A stretch of 53,225 bases of DNA, from contig CAZMXS010000027.1 in assembly GCA_964570325.1 (NCBI GenBank), positions 1 to 53,225 on the forward strand. The letters are read 5' to 3'. The notes below the pieces were generated by a model. That model ran no database searches. It was not told the origin of the DNA and worked only from the letters and a program-made list of their open reading frames with translations. This document shows positions 51,611 through 53,225 of the stretch, one piece after another. Position numbers and translations under genes: made by a program. The DNA comes from CAZMXS01 sp964570325. Lineage in GTDB: Bacteria > Verrucomicrobiota > Kiritimatiellia > CAIQIC01 > CAZMXS01. The number at the start of each line of letters is the position of its first letter. Positions within the stretch are counted from its first letter, which is position 1.

Positions 51611-51838
51611 TTATTTCCCGATGACTTCTTCCAGTTGCTGGTTTTCATTGGAGTAAATCCGGCGCAGTTTTTCAGCCGCTTGCCGGCCCTGTTCGATCTT
51701 GCCGCGTTGCGTGATCATTTCCGTCAACGCGCCGCCGGTCGGCGCATTGGTCTTCACGACCGCGTCCGGCGGCGAACTCGCGCCGCCACAACCGCAAAAC
51801 AAAAGCCCGGTTGAAATCACCATCAAAGCCGCTTTCAT
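51611..51838 (-). CDS. Small lipoprotein
   Basis: A 75-residue protein: MKAALMVISTGLLFCGCGG is a lipoprotein signal with Cys after Gly (C-G-C), then a flexible region and a charged helix (RGKIEQGRQAAEKLRRIYSN). It should be anchored to the outer or inner membrane. Located 33 bases after the EpsI-like gene, same strand. No family recognised. Confidence 0.65.
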   Translation of the reverse strand: MKAALMVISTGLLFCGCGGASSPPDAVVKTNAPTGGALTEMITQRGKIEQGRQAAEKLRRIYSNENQQLEEVIGK

Positions 51839-51871
51839 TTTTTCCTGCCTTTCGTTTCCACCCTTTCGCTA

Positions 51872-52381
51872 TTATTCCGCCACGGTCACGCTTTGCCAGG
51901 GGCCTGTGGTTCGGCCCAGCACGGCGGCCCAATACCAGGCGGAGACATCGGTCCAACTTCTGCCCTGCATATCGCTGATGCGTTCGCGGACATTCATGTG
52001 CTGTCCATGCCGCGCGGCCGTAAACGCGCCCCAAGTCTGGCCCGTCTGGTCGCGGATGGGCGCGCGCGGTTGGATGGAATAGCCGGTCGAGCGCAGGCAG
52101 TCACTGGCGGGATGCAATTTGCGGCTGGGCGCGGCAATCCAGCGCATGATGATTTCGCGCCGGCCGTCAGTGAAGCGGGCCGTGCGGCCGGGGAAGCCGG
52201 CGGCGAAGCGGGTCTCGGCGGCGGTCAACGGCAGTGCCGTCAGTGGCCGGCCCTCGAAATTATCCGGCCAGCCGGCAAACGCTGGGGTCGGCTCCGTGCT
52301 GGGCGCCGACGCGCACTGCCAGAGTGGCGCCATCGCGGCCAGCGCGGCGGCGAGGAGAAAACTGGTCAGGGCAAGGCGCAT
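51872..52381 (-). CDS. EpsI-like exosortase-associated protein
   Basis: A 169-residue protein with an N-terminal hydrophobic segment (RLALTSFLLAAALAAMAPLW) and an EpsI/DUF3485-type domain: FEGRPLTALPLTAAE, RREIIMRWIAAPSRKLHPAS, DCLRSTGYSI and WTDVSAWYWAAVLGRTTGPW. The H-P-x-x-C-L-x-x-x-G-Y/W pattern is the family hallmark. EpsI domains are encoded beside, or fused to, exosortases in exopolysaccharide/PEP-CTERM systems. Its start overlaps the exosortase stop by 16 bases, supporting the call. The exact role of EpsI is unknown. Confidence 0.78.
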   Translation of the reverse strand: MRLALTSFLLAAALAAMAPLWQCASAPSTEPTPAFAGWPDNFEGRPLTALPLTAAETRFAAGFPGRTARFTDGRREIIMRWIAAPSRKLHPASDCLRSTGYSIQPRAPIRDQTGQTWGAFTAARHGQHMNVRERISDMQGRSWTDVSAWYWAAVLGRTTGPWQSVTVAE

Positions 52382-53196
52382 GGTTTTTTTCGGTTCCAGA
52401 ACGCGCCCAGCATCAGGAGAAGACCGGTCAGAGCTAGAAAAACGAAAACCCCGCAGGCGGGGTGGACCCAAGCCGGGACTTGCACCAGCCCGGCGGCGGG
52501 GAAGAAAAGGGCGGCAGTGCGCAGAGCGTTGGCGACAACGACCAACGCCACCGCCAGCGCAACCGCCGCGAGCGTGCGCGGCCCGTTCCAGCCCCGGAGA
52601 GCGGCCAGCGAGAACGCCAACAGCAATCCGGCCCAAAGCATGCGCGCACCGCTGCATGGCGCATCCACCCAGACTGTCTGCCCGCCGTATTCCAGCACGG
52701 TGCCGGCGACCTTCACCGGCAGGCTCGCCAGACGCAGCAGGCCGGCGCCCATGATGGCGCTGGCGACGCGCAGGGGATAGCCGAGATAAAAGTCGAGCGT
52801 GGAAATAAGCGGCAACGACAGCCCCAGCAATCCCAGCACGCCCGCCGGCAGCGCCGGGCCGCGGCAAAAAACCCCCAGCAGGCTCAGCAGCGCGGCCAGC
52901 GCTAACGCGGCCCGCAGCGATGGCGGAACAAACTCATATGACCCGGCATAGCCCAGCAGCAGACCGTTGGTGAGCCAGAGCCGCCGCGGATTGAACGGAG
53001 CCGGGGCGTGCCGGCTGAACAGGACGAAGCCGGCGAGCGCCAGCGCCGCCAATCCATACCACTCGGCGGGGCTGGCCAACACGCGTCGCGCATACCAGAG
53101 GCAGACCGGCCAGAAAGCGGCCAACAAGATGAAGGTCGCAAGGAAAAGAGCAATGCCGCGGGAACCCCATTCCCGGCCCCGGCCCGCCCCCGGCAA
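52366..53196 (-). CDS. Exosortase (PEP-CTERM sorting transpeptidase)
   Basis: A 276-residue inner-membrane protein with about eight spans (FLATFILLAAFWPVCLWYA, LAALALAGFVLFSR, further Leu/Ala-rich spans). Catalytic residues of exosortases are visible: Cys in VDAPCSGARMLWAGL, Arg in NALRTAALFFPAA and His in WVHPACGVFVFLAL. Exosortases cut PEP-CTERM tails and are thought to attach the protein to the cell surface. The start is uncertain: TTG 53196 is the first in the frame, and the frame stays open to the window edge, so the N-terminus may be incomplete. Followed by an overlapping EpsI-like gene. A PEP-CTERM substrate remnant lies at 27338. Confidence 0.85.
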   Translation of the reverse strand: MPGAGRGREWGSRGIALFLATFILLAAFWPVCLWYARRVLASPAEWYGLAALALAGFVLFSRHAPAPFNPRRLWLTNGLLLGYAGSYEFVPPSLRAALALAALLSLLGVFCRGPALPAGVLGLLGLSLPLISTLDFYLGYPLRVASAIMGAGLLRLASLPVKVAGTVLEYGGQTVWVDAPCSGARMLWAGLLLAFSLAALRGWNGPRTLAAVALAVALVVVANALRTAALFFPAAGLVQVPAWVHPACGVFVFLALTGLLLMLGAFWNRKKPCALP

Positions 53197-53225
53197 AGAT
53201 AGGTCTGATCGCTGCGGCTGATCGT

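Overview
The window is GC-rich DNA from a Gram-negative bacterium. It carries Kdo and heptose genes for lipopolysaccharide (LPS), an lptC-lptA-lptB set, two proteins with beta-barrel-like C-termini ending in Phe, an exosortase with an EpsI-like partner, a broken PEP-CTERM gene, and a very large secreted parallel beta-helix protein with calcium-binding repeats. HPr kinase, HPr and enzyme I are present without any sugar permease. This mix suits the Planctomycetota-Verrucomicrobiota-Kiritimatiellota-Lentisphaerota group. That placement is inference; there is no rRNA or tRNA gene to settle it.

Layout. 1-2050: an orphan ParB-domain protein and a response regulator with an unrecognised output domain. 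2081-9451 (minus strand): a three-gene exopolysaccharide locus. A PilZ domain is fused in front of a hyaluronan-synthase/NodC-type glycosyltransferase. It is followed by a NodB-fold protein with a damaged catalytic motif, then a 1274-residue TPR protein that seems to repeat the NodB-like module and ends in a probable outer-membrane barrel. I consider this the most interesting system here. 9452-14485: toxin-antitoxin debris, a LuxR-type response regulator, a kinase-like protein lacking phospho-acceptor and ATPase parts, and a MASE1 histidine kinase.

14617-25864 (plus strand): a long, tightly packed run driven from a good sigma-70-like promoter. It holds DAHP synthase, a DUF3108 protein, heptose-7-P kinase, kdsB, kdsA, lptC, lptA, lptB, hpf, hprK, ptsH, ptsI and metK. 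It joins Kdo/heptose supply and LPS transport with a regulatory phosphotransferase chain and ribosome hibernation. 25865-28146 is a mobile-element graveyard: IS21 istB tail, an intact vapBC pair, a Y1 (REP-associated-type) transposase remnant between near-perfect inverted repeats, the C-terminal end of a PEP-CTERM protein, and half a PIN toxin. 28147-32007 is the beta-helix protein, with a decayed copy of its 3' end upstream.

32696-42397: leuS, an outer-membrane-type protein, a hybrid histidine kinase overlapping glycogen phosphorylase, and an Hpt protein that could complete the relay. 42516-47194: dTDP-L-rhamnose operon rfbD-rfbB-GT2-rfbA-rfbC, closed by a long hairpin. 47375-53225 (minus strand): exosortase, EpsI-like protein, small lipoprotein, alpha/beta hydrolase, a membrane-anchored protein of unknown family and a secreted beta-propeller. 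All family calls come from reading motifs by eye; no database search was run.
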